Assembly (NCBI RefSeq): GCF_900604955.1
Contig: NZ_UWPE01000001.1
Coordinates: 1,116,001-1,180,000 of the forward strand
Length of the DNA: 64,000 bases
Source: Neoactinobaculum massilliense
Lineage (GTDB): Bacteria > Actinomycetota > Actinomycetes > Actinomycetales > Actinomycetaceae
Direction of reading: 5' to 3'
In this document: positions 9,777 to 18,549 of the stretch, piece after piece
Position numbering within the stretch: position 1 is the first letter of the stretch
Layout: each line of letters opens with the position of its first letter
Made by a program: the position numbers and the translations under genes
The notes under the pieces: model-generated
Told to the model about the DNA's origin: nothing
Seen by the model: only the letters and a program-made list of their open reading frames with translations
The model's database searches: none

Positions 9777-10007
9777 GTTTTTCTCCTCCTTGACCGTCGA
9801 TGGCCGTCGACCTCTCATTCTCTCATTGGCCGACGGATTCTGGATGGGTAAAACGCACGTGCTCTCCAATCATTCCCGGTGGCACACATTCCCGGTGGCA
9901 CACGGCGACACTGCTGGTGAGGTGTTGTCGGCATCGGCTGGACTATTCCGCCGCCTACACTGGCATTCGTGATAACGCCACCACCGCAAAACCTCGGAGA
10001 AGCACGC

Positions 10008-11609
10008 GTGAATCCCGCGGAAACATTGGACCTAGCGGCTATTGCACATCCGGACCGCCCCTCCATCCGTTTCGAGGGCGCTGTGCTCACGGTGGCCGAA
10101 TCGGCTCGCCTCACCCGCCAGGCGGCCGAAGCACTCGTGGCCGCCGGCGTCCGGGCCGGGGACCGCGTCATGCTGGTAGCGCACAATTCCCCCGCTCACC
10201 TGCTCCTCCATGTGGCATGCGCACGCCTCGGCGCTATCTTTACCCCGATTTCCTACCGCTACACGGCGCCCGAACTGGCCCGCCTCCGCGCCTTCCTCGC
10301 CCCGCGCGTGGTCATTGCCGATCCCGCATCGGCGCATCTCCTTTCTCCCGCCGGTTTTGTACTGGAGCATTTTTCCGACCGCTCCGCGCCCTTCGACCAC
10401 TCCGCGCCCTTGGACCACACGGTGCCCTTACCCGGCGTCACATCCTTACCCGGCGCCACACCGTTCGCCCGCGCAACGAAGGCGGGCTGGCGCACACTCG
10501 GCGTGGCGCATTACCCGGGCGCCCTGCAGGTGGCGGGCGATGCACCGGATGGGGCGCCCGCATTTACGCATGGGGACGCTGCTCTGCTACTCACCTCGGG
10601 ATCGGCCGGCACGCCGAAAGCTGCGTTACTCACGCATGAACAACTGTGGTGGGGCTCGCAAAACCTGCGCTGGGGGTTCCACTATTCGCCGGCGGACACC
10701 GAGCTGGTGACCGCACCGCTCTCTCACATTGGTGGCCTCAATGGCACCACGCTCGACATCTTTGCCCACGGCGGTTGCGTAGTAGTGGTTCGCGATTTTG
10801 ATGCCGGCGTGGTGGTGGACCAGTTGGCACGCTCACGTGCAGCGATCATGTTTGCTGTCCCCACCATGTACGAAGCGCTGCTGGCTCGCCCGGACTTCAC
10901 CGCCGCGTACCTTCCTGCCTTCCGTCTCCCGCTGGTAGGCGGGGCCGCCGTACACCCCCGCCTGCTCGCTGCGCTCACCGAACGGGGTTTTCATCCGATC
11001 AACGTGTATGGCATGACGGAGACGTCCTCAAGCATCGCCCTGCTTCCGCCCTCGTTTCCAGCCTCGAAGCGCGGCGCCCTGGGAATTCCGTTCCCCTTCG
11101 TTCAGGTGCGTCTCGTGGATCCGGACTCCGGTCAGCCCTCCGACGCCGGTGAGGTCCAGGTGTGCGGCCCCAGCGTGGTGAATGGATACTGGCACGATCC
11201 GGCCACCACCGCTAGCTCCTTCATAGACGGCTGGCTGCGCACAGGCGATCTCGCCCACCGGGACATCGATGGGGTGTACTGGTCGGATGGGCGCATGGGC
11301 AATCAGATCAATACCGGCGGCGAAAAGGTAAGCCCCGAGGAGGTTGAGGAAGCGCTGGCCGGATTCCCGGGCATGGCGGCGTGCGCCGTGACCGGGATCG
11401 ACGATCCGCTCTGGGGGCAGCGGGTGGCGCTGGTGGCCGTCATGCAGCCGGGTGCCGCTGCCCCCGCGCTCGGCACCCTCCGCGCCTACGCTGCCCGTAC
11501 CGTGGCGAACTATAAGCTGCCGCAGGCGTGCGTCGTCGTCGACCACCTACCGCTCAACGCCAACGGTAAGGTGAACCGGAAGGCGCTGCCGGCGCTCTTC
11601 TCCCACTAG
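10008..11609 (+). CDS. AMP-dependent acyl-CoA synthetase/ligase
   Basis: Adenylate-forming enzyme of 533 residues that would activate a carboxylic acid (probably a fatty or aromatic acid) as acyl-AMP and then acyl-CoA. The P-loop motif is LLTSGSAGTPKAALLTHEQ, the A5 motif is YGMTETSSSIALLP, then WLRTGDLAHRDIDG with the ATP-binding Asp, GRMGNQINTGGEKVSPEEVE, and the C-terminal LPLNANGKVNRKAL with the catalytic Lys. I used the GTG at 10008 because GGAGA lies 7-8 bases upstream. The variable linker before the P-loop is built from a five-unit 18-bp repeat. The stop is 3 bp from that of lipA. Substrate is not predictable from sequence. Confidence 0.86.
   Translation: MNPAETLDLAAIAHPDRPSIRFEGAVLTVAESARLTRQAAEALVAAGVRAGDRVMLVAHNSPAHLLLHVACARLGAIFTPISYRYTAPELARLRAFLAPRVVIADPASAHLLSPAGFVLEHFSDRSAPFDHSAPLDHTVPLPGVTSLPGATPFARATKAGWRTLGVAHYPGALQVAGDAPDGAPAFTHGDAALLLTSGSAGTPKAALLTHEQLWWGSQNLRWGFHYSPADTELVTAPLSHIGGLNGTTLDIFAHGGCVVVVRDFDAGVVVDQLARSRAAIMFAVPTMYEALLARPDFTAAYLPAFRLPLVGGAAVHPRLLAALTERGFHPINVYGMTETSSSIALLPPSFPASKRGALGIPFPFVQVRLVDPDSGQPSDAGEVQVCGPSVVNGYWHDPATTASSFIDGWLRTGDLAHRDIDGVYWSDGRMGNQINTGGEKVSPEEVEEALAGFPGMAACAVTGIDDPLWGQRVALVAVMQPGAAAPALGTLRAYAARTVANYKLPQACVVVDHLPLNANGKVNRKALPALFSH
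10380..10469 (+). repeat. Intragenic 18-bp degenerate tandem repeat (5 units)
   Basis: Five consecutive 18-bp units, each encoding a related hexapeptide: RSAPFD, HSAPLD, HTVPLP, GVTSLP, GATPFA. The first two units differ at only three of 18 bases and later units drift. The tract lies inside the acyl-CoA ligase gene, in the linker before the P-loop, and keeps the reading frame. Confidence 0.6.
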
Positions 11610-11612
11610 AGC

Positions 11613-12665
11613 CTACGCGTTTGCCGGCTTCTTGCCTTCGCGCTCGAGGATGGAGCTAGCCTCCTGCCGAGCAAACCCGGCATTCCGCGCCGCCTGCCCG
11701 ATGGCCCGCAGGTTCTCCGGAATCTCCAGTCCCTTGTGCTTCATGGCACGTGCCCACAGCCACCCCGACCGGTAGGAGGAACGCACCAGCGGCCCGGCCA
11801 TGACGCCCGCGAAGCCCATCTCGTAGCCAATCTTGGCGAGCTTAACGAATTCCTCTGGCTTCACCCACCGATCGATGGGGTGGTGAAGCGGGGAGGGGCG
11901 CAGGTACTGGGTGATGGTGAGGATGTCGCACTTGTGGTCGCGTAGATCCTGCATGGAATCCACCACCTCATCAAAGGTCTCCCCCATGCCCAGAATGAAA
12001 TTGGACTTGGTGATGAGGCCGGCCTCAGAGGCCTTCTCAATGAGCTCCAGGGAGCGCTCATAGCGGAAAGCCGGGCGAATCTTCTTGTAGATGCGCGGCA
12101 CCGTCTCGAGGTTGTGCGCAAGCACCTCGGGGCGCGAATCGAATACCTGCTGCAGCGCCGCATCCCCACCGCGCATATCGTCAATGAGCAGCTCCACGCC
12201 CGTGTTGGGCGACTGCTCATGAATGAGACGGCAGGTTTCGGCGTAGAGCCAGGAGGCGCCATCCGGTAGATCATCACGAGTCACGCCCGTGACGGTGACA
12301 TAGTTGAGGCCCATTTGCTTCACCGAATTAGCCACGCGCCGCGGCTCATCGGTGTCATAGGAGGTGGGCTTACCCGTTTTAATGAAGCAGAAATCGCACC
12401 GGCGCGTGCACACGTCCCCGCCCAGCAGATAGGACGCCTCTCGATCCTCCCAGCACTCGTACACGTTCGGGCAGTGCGCCTCCACGCATACCGTGTGCAG
12501 GTCCGCGCCGTTCATGCGCGAACGCATATCCAGATACTCCTTGCCCACCGTCATGGTGGTTTTCAGCCAGGCGGGCTTGTCGTGTTCAATCGGTGTTTCA
12601 GCGTTGCGCTTCTCCACGCGCAACAGCTTCCGCTTCGAGGGGTCTACGCGTTCCGGAACCGGCAT
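11613..12665 (-). CDS. lipA: Lipoyl synthase
   Basis: Radical-SAM enzyme inserting two sulfurs into octanoyl groups on lipoyl domains. The 350-residue protein has both clusters: the auxiliary-cluster cysteines in [15 protein letters not shown] and the radical-SAM motif [10 protein letters not shown]. The family C-terminal serine is in [10 protein letters not shown] chose the ATG at 12665 ([18 protein letters not shown]) because AAGGAGC precedes it and longer starts extend into lipB. lipB lies 20 bp upstream on the same strand, forming a lipB-lipA operon for lipoate synthesis. Confidence 0.96.
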   Translation of the reverse strand: MPVPERVDPSKRKLLRVEKRNAETPIEHDKPAWLKTTMTVGKEYLDMRSRMNGADLHTVCVEAHCPNVYECWEDREASYLLGGDVCTRRCDFCFIKTGKPTSYDTDEPRRVANSVKQMGLNYVTVTGVTRDDLPDGASWLYAETCRLIHEQSPNTGVELLIDDMRGGDAALQQVFDSRPEVLAHNLETVPRIYKKIRPAFRYERSLELIEKASEAGLITKSNFILGMGETFDEVVDSMQDLRDHKCDILTITQYLRPSPLHHPIDRWVKPEEFVKLAKIGYEMGFAGVMAGPLVRSSYRSGWLWARAMKHKGLEIPENLRAIGQAARNAGFARQEASSILEREGKKPANA

Positions 12666-12685
12666 CTTCGCTCCTTTTCTTCCCT

Positions 12686-13453
12686 TTACTTGTTGCGGCT
12701 TACCCACAGGCTGCCCGTGCGCGGTGGGAGTTTGAGTTCCTCGGGGTCTGCTTGGAGGCGCGTCCACAGCGCGTCCGCATCCGCCACGCTGTACGACGCT
12801 GCCTCGCTCACGGACTGGTCCGCTCCCGTAAAGGGAAGGTAGGCCCGCACCAGGTGGGGAACCAGCAGCCGGGCCGCCCCGTTAAGAGACATTGTGTGGC
12901 CTAGTTCCTCCAGCGAGGTGACACCGGCATCCGGCAGGCCGCAGGGTACGACGGCGCCAAACGCGCTCAGGTTTGTGGTCACGTTGTAGGCCATACCGTG
13001 CATGGACGTGTGATCGGCAAACTTCATGCCGATGGCGCATAGTTTGCGGTCCATCTGCCCTGGCTGGCGGTACCACACGCCCACACGGTGCATCACGATT
13101 TCCGTGTGGATACCAAGCGTGGCCGTAGCGTCAATGAGGGCATACTCCGTGGCCTTAATCCAGGCCACGATATCCACCTGTCCCGGCACACGCACAATCG
13201 GATAGATAATCAGCTGACCTGGACCGTGGTACGTCACGGATCCGCCGCGATCCACGCTCACGGCGGGTACCGAGCGATCCGGGATATCCTCCGGTTCCGT
13301 ATTGCGCCCCGCCGTGTAAACCGGTTGCGCCTGCCATACCACCAGGGAATCATCCGTACGGCCCGCCGCTACCTCATTGTGAAGAAGCCGCTGGAAATGA
13401 TCCATCTCCAGGTAGGGCAGGGGCCCGCGTCCAAGAAGATTTACCAACTGCAT
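12686..13453 (-). CDS. lipB: Lipoyl(octanoyl) transferase
   Basis: Transfers octanoate from acyl carrier protein to lipoyl domains, the first step of lipoate synthesis. The protein has 255 residues. The substrate-binding motif [18 protein letters not shown] is intact. The catalytic Lys is in KLCAIGMKF, the active-site Cys is in [16 protein letters not shown], and SMHGMAYNV is present. The start is ATG 13453. It is first in the operon with lipA, and the upstream 150 bp is shared with a divergent hydrolase gene. Confidence 0.95.
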   Translation of the reverse strand: MQLVNLLGRGPLPYLEMDHFQRLLHNEVAAGRTDDSLVVWQAQPVYTAGRNTEPEDIPDRSVPAVSVDRGGSVTYHGPGQLIIYPIVRVPGQVDIVAWIKATEYALIDATATLGIHTEIVMHRVGVWYRQPGQMDRKLCAIGMKFADHTSMHGMAYNVTTNLSAFGAVVPCGLPDAGVTSLEELGHTMSLNGAARLLVPHLVRAYLPFTGADQSVSEAASYSVADADALWTRLQADPEELKLPPRTGSLWVSRNK

Positions 13454-13604
13454 GTAATAAGGCTAGAAGTCTTACGAACACAAATTACGCAATAATGTTT
13501 GCCCGCAATTCGTCACAGGGGCTGTTCCATCGCAGCTGCTGGTACCTATCGCGTTCAATCCCATCGGGCGGGTCGGTACCATTACCCCGTACGAGAGGAG
13601 CCTC

Positions 13605-14597
13605 ATGGCACATGTAATCGAGTATCCGGCCGGCACCGATGTGCGGGGCGAGGATATTACCGTTCGGCAGGTAATCTCCTACGGGACGGTCATCTACCGT
13701 CAGTTCGTCACCCCGTCCTGGCCCCGGCAACTCCGCATGCACATCGTGGCTCCCAACGAGAAAGGGCCGCACCCCGCCATCATCTATTTCACCGGCGGCT
13801 CCTTTATGCGCTCCAACTTCTTTAATTTCACACAGCAGCGCACGGCCCTGGCGCAGGCCGGTTTTGTCACCGCGTCCGCGGAGTACTCCACCGTTCCCCA
13901 CCCCTTCCCCGCACTGATGGAGGACGCGAAGGCTGCCGTCGCCTACCTGCGCGCACACGCCGCCGAGCTCTACATTGACCCGGACCGTATCGTGGCGGTG
14001 GGTGATAGCGCCGGCGGGCTCATTACCCAGCTCCTGGTAACCACCAGTGGGACGGACCGGTTTGTCCCTGCCACTATCGCAGCAGCAGACACGCGCGTTA
14101 CCGCCGGCGTATCTCTGTTCGGGGTGTCCTACCTGGCGCCACAACAGCTAATCGCCGCTGCACGCGCTCAAAGCAACCTTGATCTGGCGGGCCCCGCGGC
14201 ACAGTTCCCGGCAGCCCTCGCTGCCATGCCGCCCTCCCTCGCCGCGATCGCGCGGGGGTTCCTCCAGGGTACCGATGAGCCCCGCACCAATGAGGACACC
14301 CTGCGGGCGGCATTGGAGGCCTCGGCGATGTACCACGTTCATGCTGGTGAACCGCCGCTCTACCTCCTCCACGGCGGCGAGGATTCACTGGTTCCGCCCG
14401 CCCAATCCGTGGACATGTACGCCGCCGGACTCGAGGTTGGCGCGGACGTGCGGCTGCGCATCCTGCCCGGCGCCGAACACGGCACCGTGGACTGGTATCA
14501 GCCCGGCGTGATCCGGGAGCTAGTGGAGTGGTGTGCCGCTCAGACCGGGTGGGACACGGCCTACGATCCGGCCCATGCACCCGAGCGAATTCGGTAG
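13605..14597 (+). CDS. Alpha/beta hydrolase (esterase/lipase, BD-FAE/HSL type)
   Basis: Serine hydrolase of 330 residues. The oxyanion region reads IIYFTGGSFMRSNFF. The nucleophile elbow is VAVGDSAGG with the catalytic Ser, the likely Asp is in LHGGEDSLVPPAQS, and the likely His is in LPGAEHGTVDW. Substrate is unknown; family members are carboxylesterases. A GAGAGGAGCCTC ribosome site precedes ATG 13605. It is probably co-directional, but not clearly co-transcribed, with the next hydrolase 178 bp downstream. Confidence 0.78.
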   Translation: MAHVIEYPAGTDVRGEDITVRQVISYGTVIYRQFVTPSWPRQLRMHIVAPNEKGPHPAIIYFTGGSFMRSNFFNFTQQRTALAQAGFVTASAEYSTVPHPFPALMEDAKAAVAYLRAHAAELYIDPDRIVAVGDSAGGLITQLLVTTSGTDRFVPATIAAADTRVTAGVSLFGVSYLAPQQLIAAARAQSNLDLAGPAAQFPAALAAMPPSLAAIARGFLQGTDEPRTNEDTLRAALEASAMYHVHAGEPPLYLLHGGEDSLVPPAQSVDMYAAGLEVGADVRLRILPGAEHGTVDWYQPGVIRELVEWCAAQTGWDTAYDPAHAPERIR

Positions 14598-14775
14598 GGC
14601 GCAGGACGGCACCCCCACCAAGCCGCACCTATTACTCCGCGTGCACGGCGGCGTCGCCCACCCCACCAAACTTGTCAGACGAATCGCACCTTTTGGCGAG
14701 AATTCCAGGCTCCCGCCCGGTAGAATTGGGCCGTCAACCAACGATGGTTGGAAAATTCAAAACGTGGGAGCCACA

Positions 14776-15555
14776 ATGCTCAATTTCTCTCTGTGCGGTG
14801 AAGGGGATCAATTCCTCGCATTCCTGCACGGTATTTCCGGTAGTTCCATTTGGTGGGCGGACACCATCCGCTCACTCCAGGCAGATTTCCGTATTGCGGC
14901 ACTGGACTCGCTGGGACACGGCCTCTCTCCTCGCCTGACGGACGAGGACACCAAGGATGTATTCGGCGCCTCCTACCAGGCCGCCCTCACCACCTTGAAA
15001 CCACTGATCGCAAAATTTGGCCCCGCCCTGCTCGTGGCCCATTCCATGGGCGGCGCCATTGCGTCCTACATTGCCTGGAAGCACCCGGAGCTGGTGCGCG
15101 GCCTGGTGCTCGCCGAACCCGCCTGGCTGGATGATGAGCAAAGGCAGCTCTTCCTTGACAGCGTGCCCGATTCGCGCGTGCGCACACAGGAATGGGCGGA
15201 AAACATCGAGGGCGCCATCCACGAGAATCAGGCAAAGCGCCCGCACTGGACCCAAAACCAGCACATTACGTGGGCATACGGTCAGGAAAACATTGACCCG
15301 CGCATGATCGCCGGCGTGGTGAGCTTTGCGGAGCCGTGGCAGGACGTGGTGGGTGGACTGACGGTTCCCACTACCGTGGTCACCTCCGACGGCGCGGACT
15401 GCCTGCTCGGTCCCTCGCGCGCCGCAGAGATCCGCGAGCTTGGAAATCCCAACGTGAAGGTGGCCTTCTTCGAGGGCGGCTCGCATGCGACCGTTCCGGA
15501 TAACCCGGCTTTCTTTGAAACTCAGGTACGCAATATGGCCGATACGCTGAAGTAG
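14776..15555 (+). CDS. Alpha/beta hydrolase fold protein
   Basis: Hydrolase of 259 residues with the classic order: oxyanion motif LHGISGSSIWW, DSLGHGLSPR, nucleophile elbow VAHSMGGA with Ser, an acidic residue in TTVVTSDGADCLL, and His in EGGSHATVPDNPAFF. It resembles the menH/pimeloyl-ester/haloperoxidase cluster but is not specific enough to name. The ATG at 14776 follows GGGAGCCACA; the upstream frame back to 14533 overlaps the previous gene's end and is not conserved in style. A strong terminator follows. Confidence 0.75.
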   Translation: MLNFSLCGEGDQFLAFLHGISGSSIWWADTIRSLQADFRIAALDSLGHGLSPRLTDEDTKDVFGASYQAALTTLKPLIAKFGPALLVAHSMGGAIASYIAWKHPELVRGLVLAEPAWLDDEQRQLFLDSVPDSRVRTQEWAENIEGAIHENQAKRPHWTQNQHITWAYGQENIDPRMIAGVVSFAEPWQDVVGGLTVPTTVVTSDGADCLLGPSRAAEIRELGNPNVKVAFFEGGSHATVPDNPAFFETQVRNMADTLK

Positions 15556-15570
15556 TTTTCTCGCGCATAA

Positions 15571-15612
15571 TGCCCTGCGCGGTTCGTTCCCGAACCGCGC
15601 AGGGCATTTTTA
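15571..15612 (+). terminator. Strong rho-independent terminator
   Basis: A 16-bp perfect stem (15571-15586 with 15591-15606) with a 4-nt TTCC loop is followed by TTTT. It ends the second hydrolase transcript, 15 bp after the stop. Confidence 0.9.
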
Positions 15613-15674
15613 CATCCCAGCAACTGCGGCACTCCCACCGCAACGTCGCACTACCGCGAGCTCCGGCGTCGTCC

Positions 15675-15709
15675 CATAAAAATGTGGGGCCCATACGGAC
15701 CCCACATTT
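15675..15709 (-). terminator. Rho-independent terminator after the NanT-like gene
   Basis: AAATGTGGGG (15680-15689) pairs with CCCCACATTT (15700-15709) around a 10-nt loop. Read on the minus strand the stem is followed by TTTTTAT, 14 bp beyond the transporter stop codon. Confidence 0.85.
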
Positions 15710-15722
15710 CACCGGAAACTAA

Positions 15723-17327
15723 CTACGCGTTTTCGGCAGCGGCGCGGGCAGCCTGCGCCTTGACCTCCTCGGCCACGTTGGTGATGTCATGGTCAGCCCA
15801 ATCCTGCTCACGTACTTCCTCGGGCCGCGTCCAGGAGAGCACGCGGGCGGGCAGGTTCACAGCCAGCGAGATCACCACGATAACGGTGAATAGCGTGACG
15901 ATGGTGAAGATGGTCCAGCCAAGTCCCAGACCCATCGGCTGGAACACGGAGGCCTCGAGAGCCAGCACCAGCACCGGAGCAACAGCACCGCCGAGCGAAC
16001 CAACGTTGAGCATGAAGCCAACGCCCGCGTTGCGATCCGAGGTCGGGAAGTAGTACCCGAGGTACTTCGGCATCACCGCGTTGGTGGCGATGAACAGTTC
16101 GTAAAGCAGCAGGAACACGATGAAGATGAGCATCCACACGCCACCCTGGGCCATGCGGTCATGGTTCACAATGAACACCGGCGCGAACACCACGATAGAG
16201 CAGGTGAGGCCAACCAGCGCGGACTTGCGGGAGCCCCAGCGGTCGCCCAGGAAGCCCACCACGATGCAGCCAATTACCTGGCCAATCCAGAACACTGAGG
16301 TGAGGTTCGCCATCATGCCCGTATCCACCTTGAGGTCAGTGGTGAGGTACGTGGACCAGAGTGCCTGCATCGGGCCACCGATGAGGTTGCAGCACAGCAC
16401 CAGGAAGATGATGGCCATGCCCAGCGGCCAGCGACGCTTCATGAACTGAACGGTGAAGGAAATAATGGTGGCAAACACAAACACCCAGAAGAACCCGATC
16501 ACCCAGCCGTTGAGGCTCGACTGGCCGAGGAACACGGAGATGAGCATCACGATGGATACCAGCGTGCACACCAGGTTGATGATCGCGCGACGCGGGCTCT
16601 TGCGGTAAAGCACGGTGAGCATGTCCACCGGCGCCTTGTAGTTCGGATCCTTCTTAGCGATCTCTTCCTGCGCGGCACGCATGGACACGTAGTCATCAGC
16701 CTCGGAGATGGAGCGCCGCATCCACAGCGCGAGGATCACCGGAAGAATGCCGATGGCGAAGAAGATGCGCCAGGCGTGCGGCTCAAGCGCGGTGCCCTGC
16801 ACCAGGTACTCGACCAGCTTGTATACCTGTGCGGTTACCGCACCACCGAAGGAGAAGCCGGCCACCACGAAGGCCACCGCCTTGTTGCGGTACTGCTTGG
16901 GCCAGGTCTCCTGAATGTAGGTGGTGGAGGAGGAGTATTCACCGGCCATGCCCAGGCCAATGAAGAGGCGGGCGGCGAATAGCACCCAGAAGGCCGGCGC
17001 CAGCGCGCACACGAACGTGCCGACGGCGTACAGCAGAATCGAGGTCACCATGGATACCTTGCGACCCCAGCGATCACCGATGGCACCGAACATCATGCCG
17101 CCGAACCAGCGCGTGCAGTAGGCAGCGGAGATGAGGGTGGCGGACAGAATGACCGGGATACCGAAATCTGCGGCGATGGGCACCAGCAGCAGGTTCGCCA
17201 TATTGAAATCGAAGCCGTCCAGGAAGTAGCCGATAAACGCGGCTCAGAATGACTTCCATTGATCATGATTAATGTTCTTATACCAGGGCTTCGCTGTGCC
17301 CGGCGAGGCGACAACCGCTTCCTTCAT
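15723..17327 (-). pseudogene. nanT: NanT-like sialate:H+ symporter gene with in-frame TGA
   Basis: Major facilitator of the sialate:H+ symporter family. From ATG 17327 (MKEAVVASPGTAKPWYKNIN) the frame meets TGA at 17246-17244, codon 28, and then continues AAFIGYFLDGFDFN and the full transporter to 15723 without another stop. Segments such as SRWFGG/TRWFGGMMFGAIGDRWGR and RLFIGLGMAGEYSSSTTYI closely resemble remembered E. coli NanT, where the TGA position would be Ser in RAFSAAWLGYLLDGF; a TCA to TGA change explains it. Restart at ATG 17201 would lack the first membrane helix, so the product is probably inactive. No other sialic acid gene is visible in the window, so the substrate is inferred. 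Confidence 0.8.
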
Positions 17328-17712
17328 GGATTCTCTTTCTCTGTACACCGGGGCAACGCCGCCCATCGGTGAGGTTCTTGGTTTTGCGTGAATCACGCTT
17401 GGTCCAGCTAGGCCGGACACGCAAGTTTTGTTCGACGCCGAACGCCTCGGGCTTCCCTGCCCGAACTATGCGAGTTGCGCCGCACCACCAATTACCGCGG
17501 ATGATTGAAAATTGTTACATCGAGGGAGAGGCGGCGGTGCACGGCAAAGGTTCCGGTATACCGGAACCCCTCTGCACACGGCCGCGATTTCATCGTTGAA
17601 ACCCTCTCCAACCACCTGCTCATCAGTTATCTGATGGACTTACTGGTGTGAGTATACGACGCCGATATGGGAACGCCGCCCCCAAAGGTCCGATGTGTGT
17701 GGCGTCACATCG
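17328..17712. other. Intergenic region upstream of nanT, downstream of nrdG
   Basis: 385 bp without a convincing gene. It contains the palindrome at 17549-17568, about 220 bp upstream of the NanT-like start. A 7-bp inverted repeat (CGATGTG at 17691-17697 and CACATCG at 17706-17712) abuts the nrdG stop and may help end that transcript, though no T-run follows it. Confidence 0.5.
17549..17568. promoter_or_regulatory. 20-bp perfect palindrome, candidate operator
   Basis: GGTTCCGGTATACCGGAACC is a perfect 20-bp inverted repeat without a loop, the form expected for a dimeric repressor site. Its nearest downstream gene is the NanT-like transporter. No regulator gene lies beside it, so the binding protein is unknown. 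Confidence 0.45.
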
Positions 17713-18549
17713 TTAGCGGTACTGACCGTTTTTCCACAGCCGCACGGCACCCGCCGCAAGGGAGGCCGGAACGTCAATAATGCGCTGATTCGACGAGCCG
17801 CGGAAGGCCAGGTCCGAATCATAGAGAGCGCGCACAAACGGCCCGTCCACCAGCACGTCGATCATGCCCAGCAGTTCGCGCTTGTCCGCTGTGTCCTCCA
17901 GAAGTTGCTCGAACGTGTACCCGGACCACGCCCATACATCCTTGTGCGAGCCAAACTCGTGGCGTAGCCGGCGGGCGAGTGCGAGGCATACATCCGTGTT
18001 AAGGAACGGTTCCCCACCCACAAGCGTGAGGCCCTGCACGTAGCTTTGTGCCAGGTCCGCCATGATGCGATCCTCTAGTTCCGCCGTGTAGGGGTGACCG
18101 TAGCGGAAGGATTGAGCCGCCTTGTTGTAGCACCCGGGGCACCGGAACGGGCAGCCGGACACGTAGAGGGAGCAGCGCACCCCCTCCCCGTCCACGAAAT
18201 TAAAGGGTTTGTAGTCCGCCACGAAACGCTGAGTGAGGCTTTGTCCCCACGCGCCCGGTGAAGGCTGGCGAATGCCGGCACGCCGGGTGAAGGTGCGCTG
18301 GACCTCCGTGAGGCGCGGTCCATCCGTGTCAGCCCAGCCGGCCAGGGCGCGCCGCCACTCGGCCGCGTCTGGAGCGTCGGCCGGCACGGCATCCGCGCCC
18401 GCTGATACCGAGGTTTGATCCGGCCGCGCGTCCGCGGCGATCGCCTCCGCGGTGGCGTCCGGCACGGCCCGTCCGGTCCGGGCTTCTACCTCCAGGCGTT
18501 TCACCGCGTTACCGGGTAGGTCCGTCCATATGCTTGACACGCGAGGCAA
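17713..18549 (-). CDS. nrdG: Anaerobic ribonucleotide reductase activating protein
   Basis: Radical-SAM activase that installs the glycyl radical on NrdD. The iron-sulfur motif is GCPFRCPGCYN, followed by LTLVGGEPFLN and WAWSGYTFEQLL. The frame gives 278 residues from TTG 18549; typical NrdG is shorter, and the first about 100 residues are Ala/Asp-rich and lack homology I can recognise. GTG codons at 18540 and 18504 are alternative starts. The maximal frame overlaps nrdD by 41 bp, so the two are one operon. Confidence 0.9.
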   Translation of the reverse strand: MPRVSSIWTDLPGNAVKRLEVEARTGRAVPDATAEAIAADARPDQTSVSAGADAVPADAPDAAEWRRALAGWADTDGPRLTEVQRTFTRRAGIRQPSPGAWGQSLTQRFVADYKPFNFVDGEGVRCSLYVSGCPFRCPGCYNKAAQSFRYGHPYTAELEDRIMADLAQSYVQGLTLVGGEPFLNTDVCLALARRLRHEFGSHKDVWAWSGYTFEQLLEDTADKRELLGMIDVLVDGPFVRALYDSDLAFRGSSNQRIIDVPASLAAGAVRLWKNGQYR

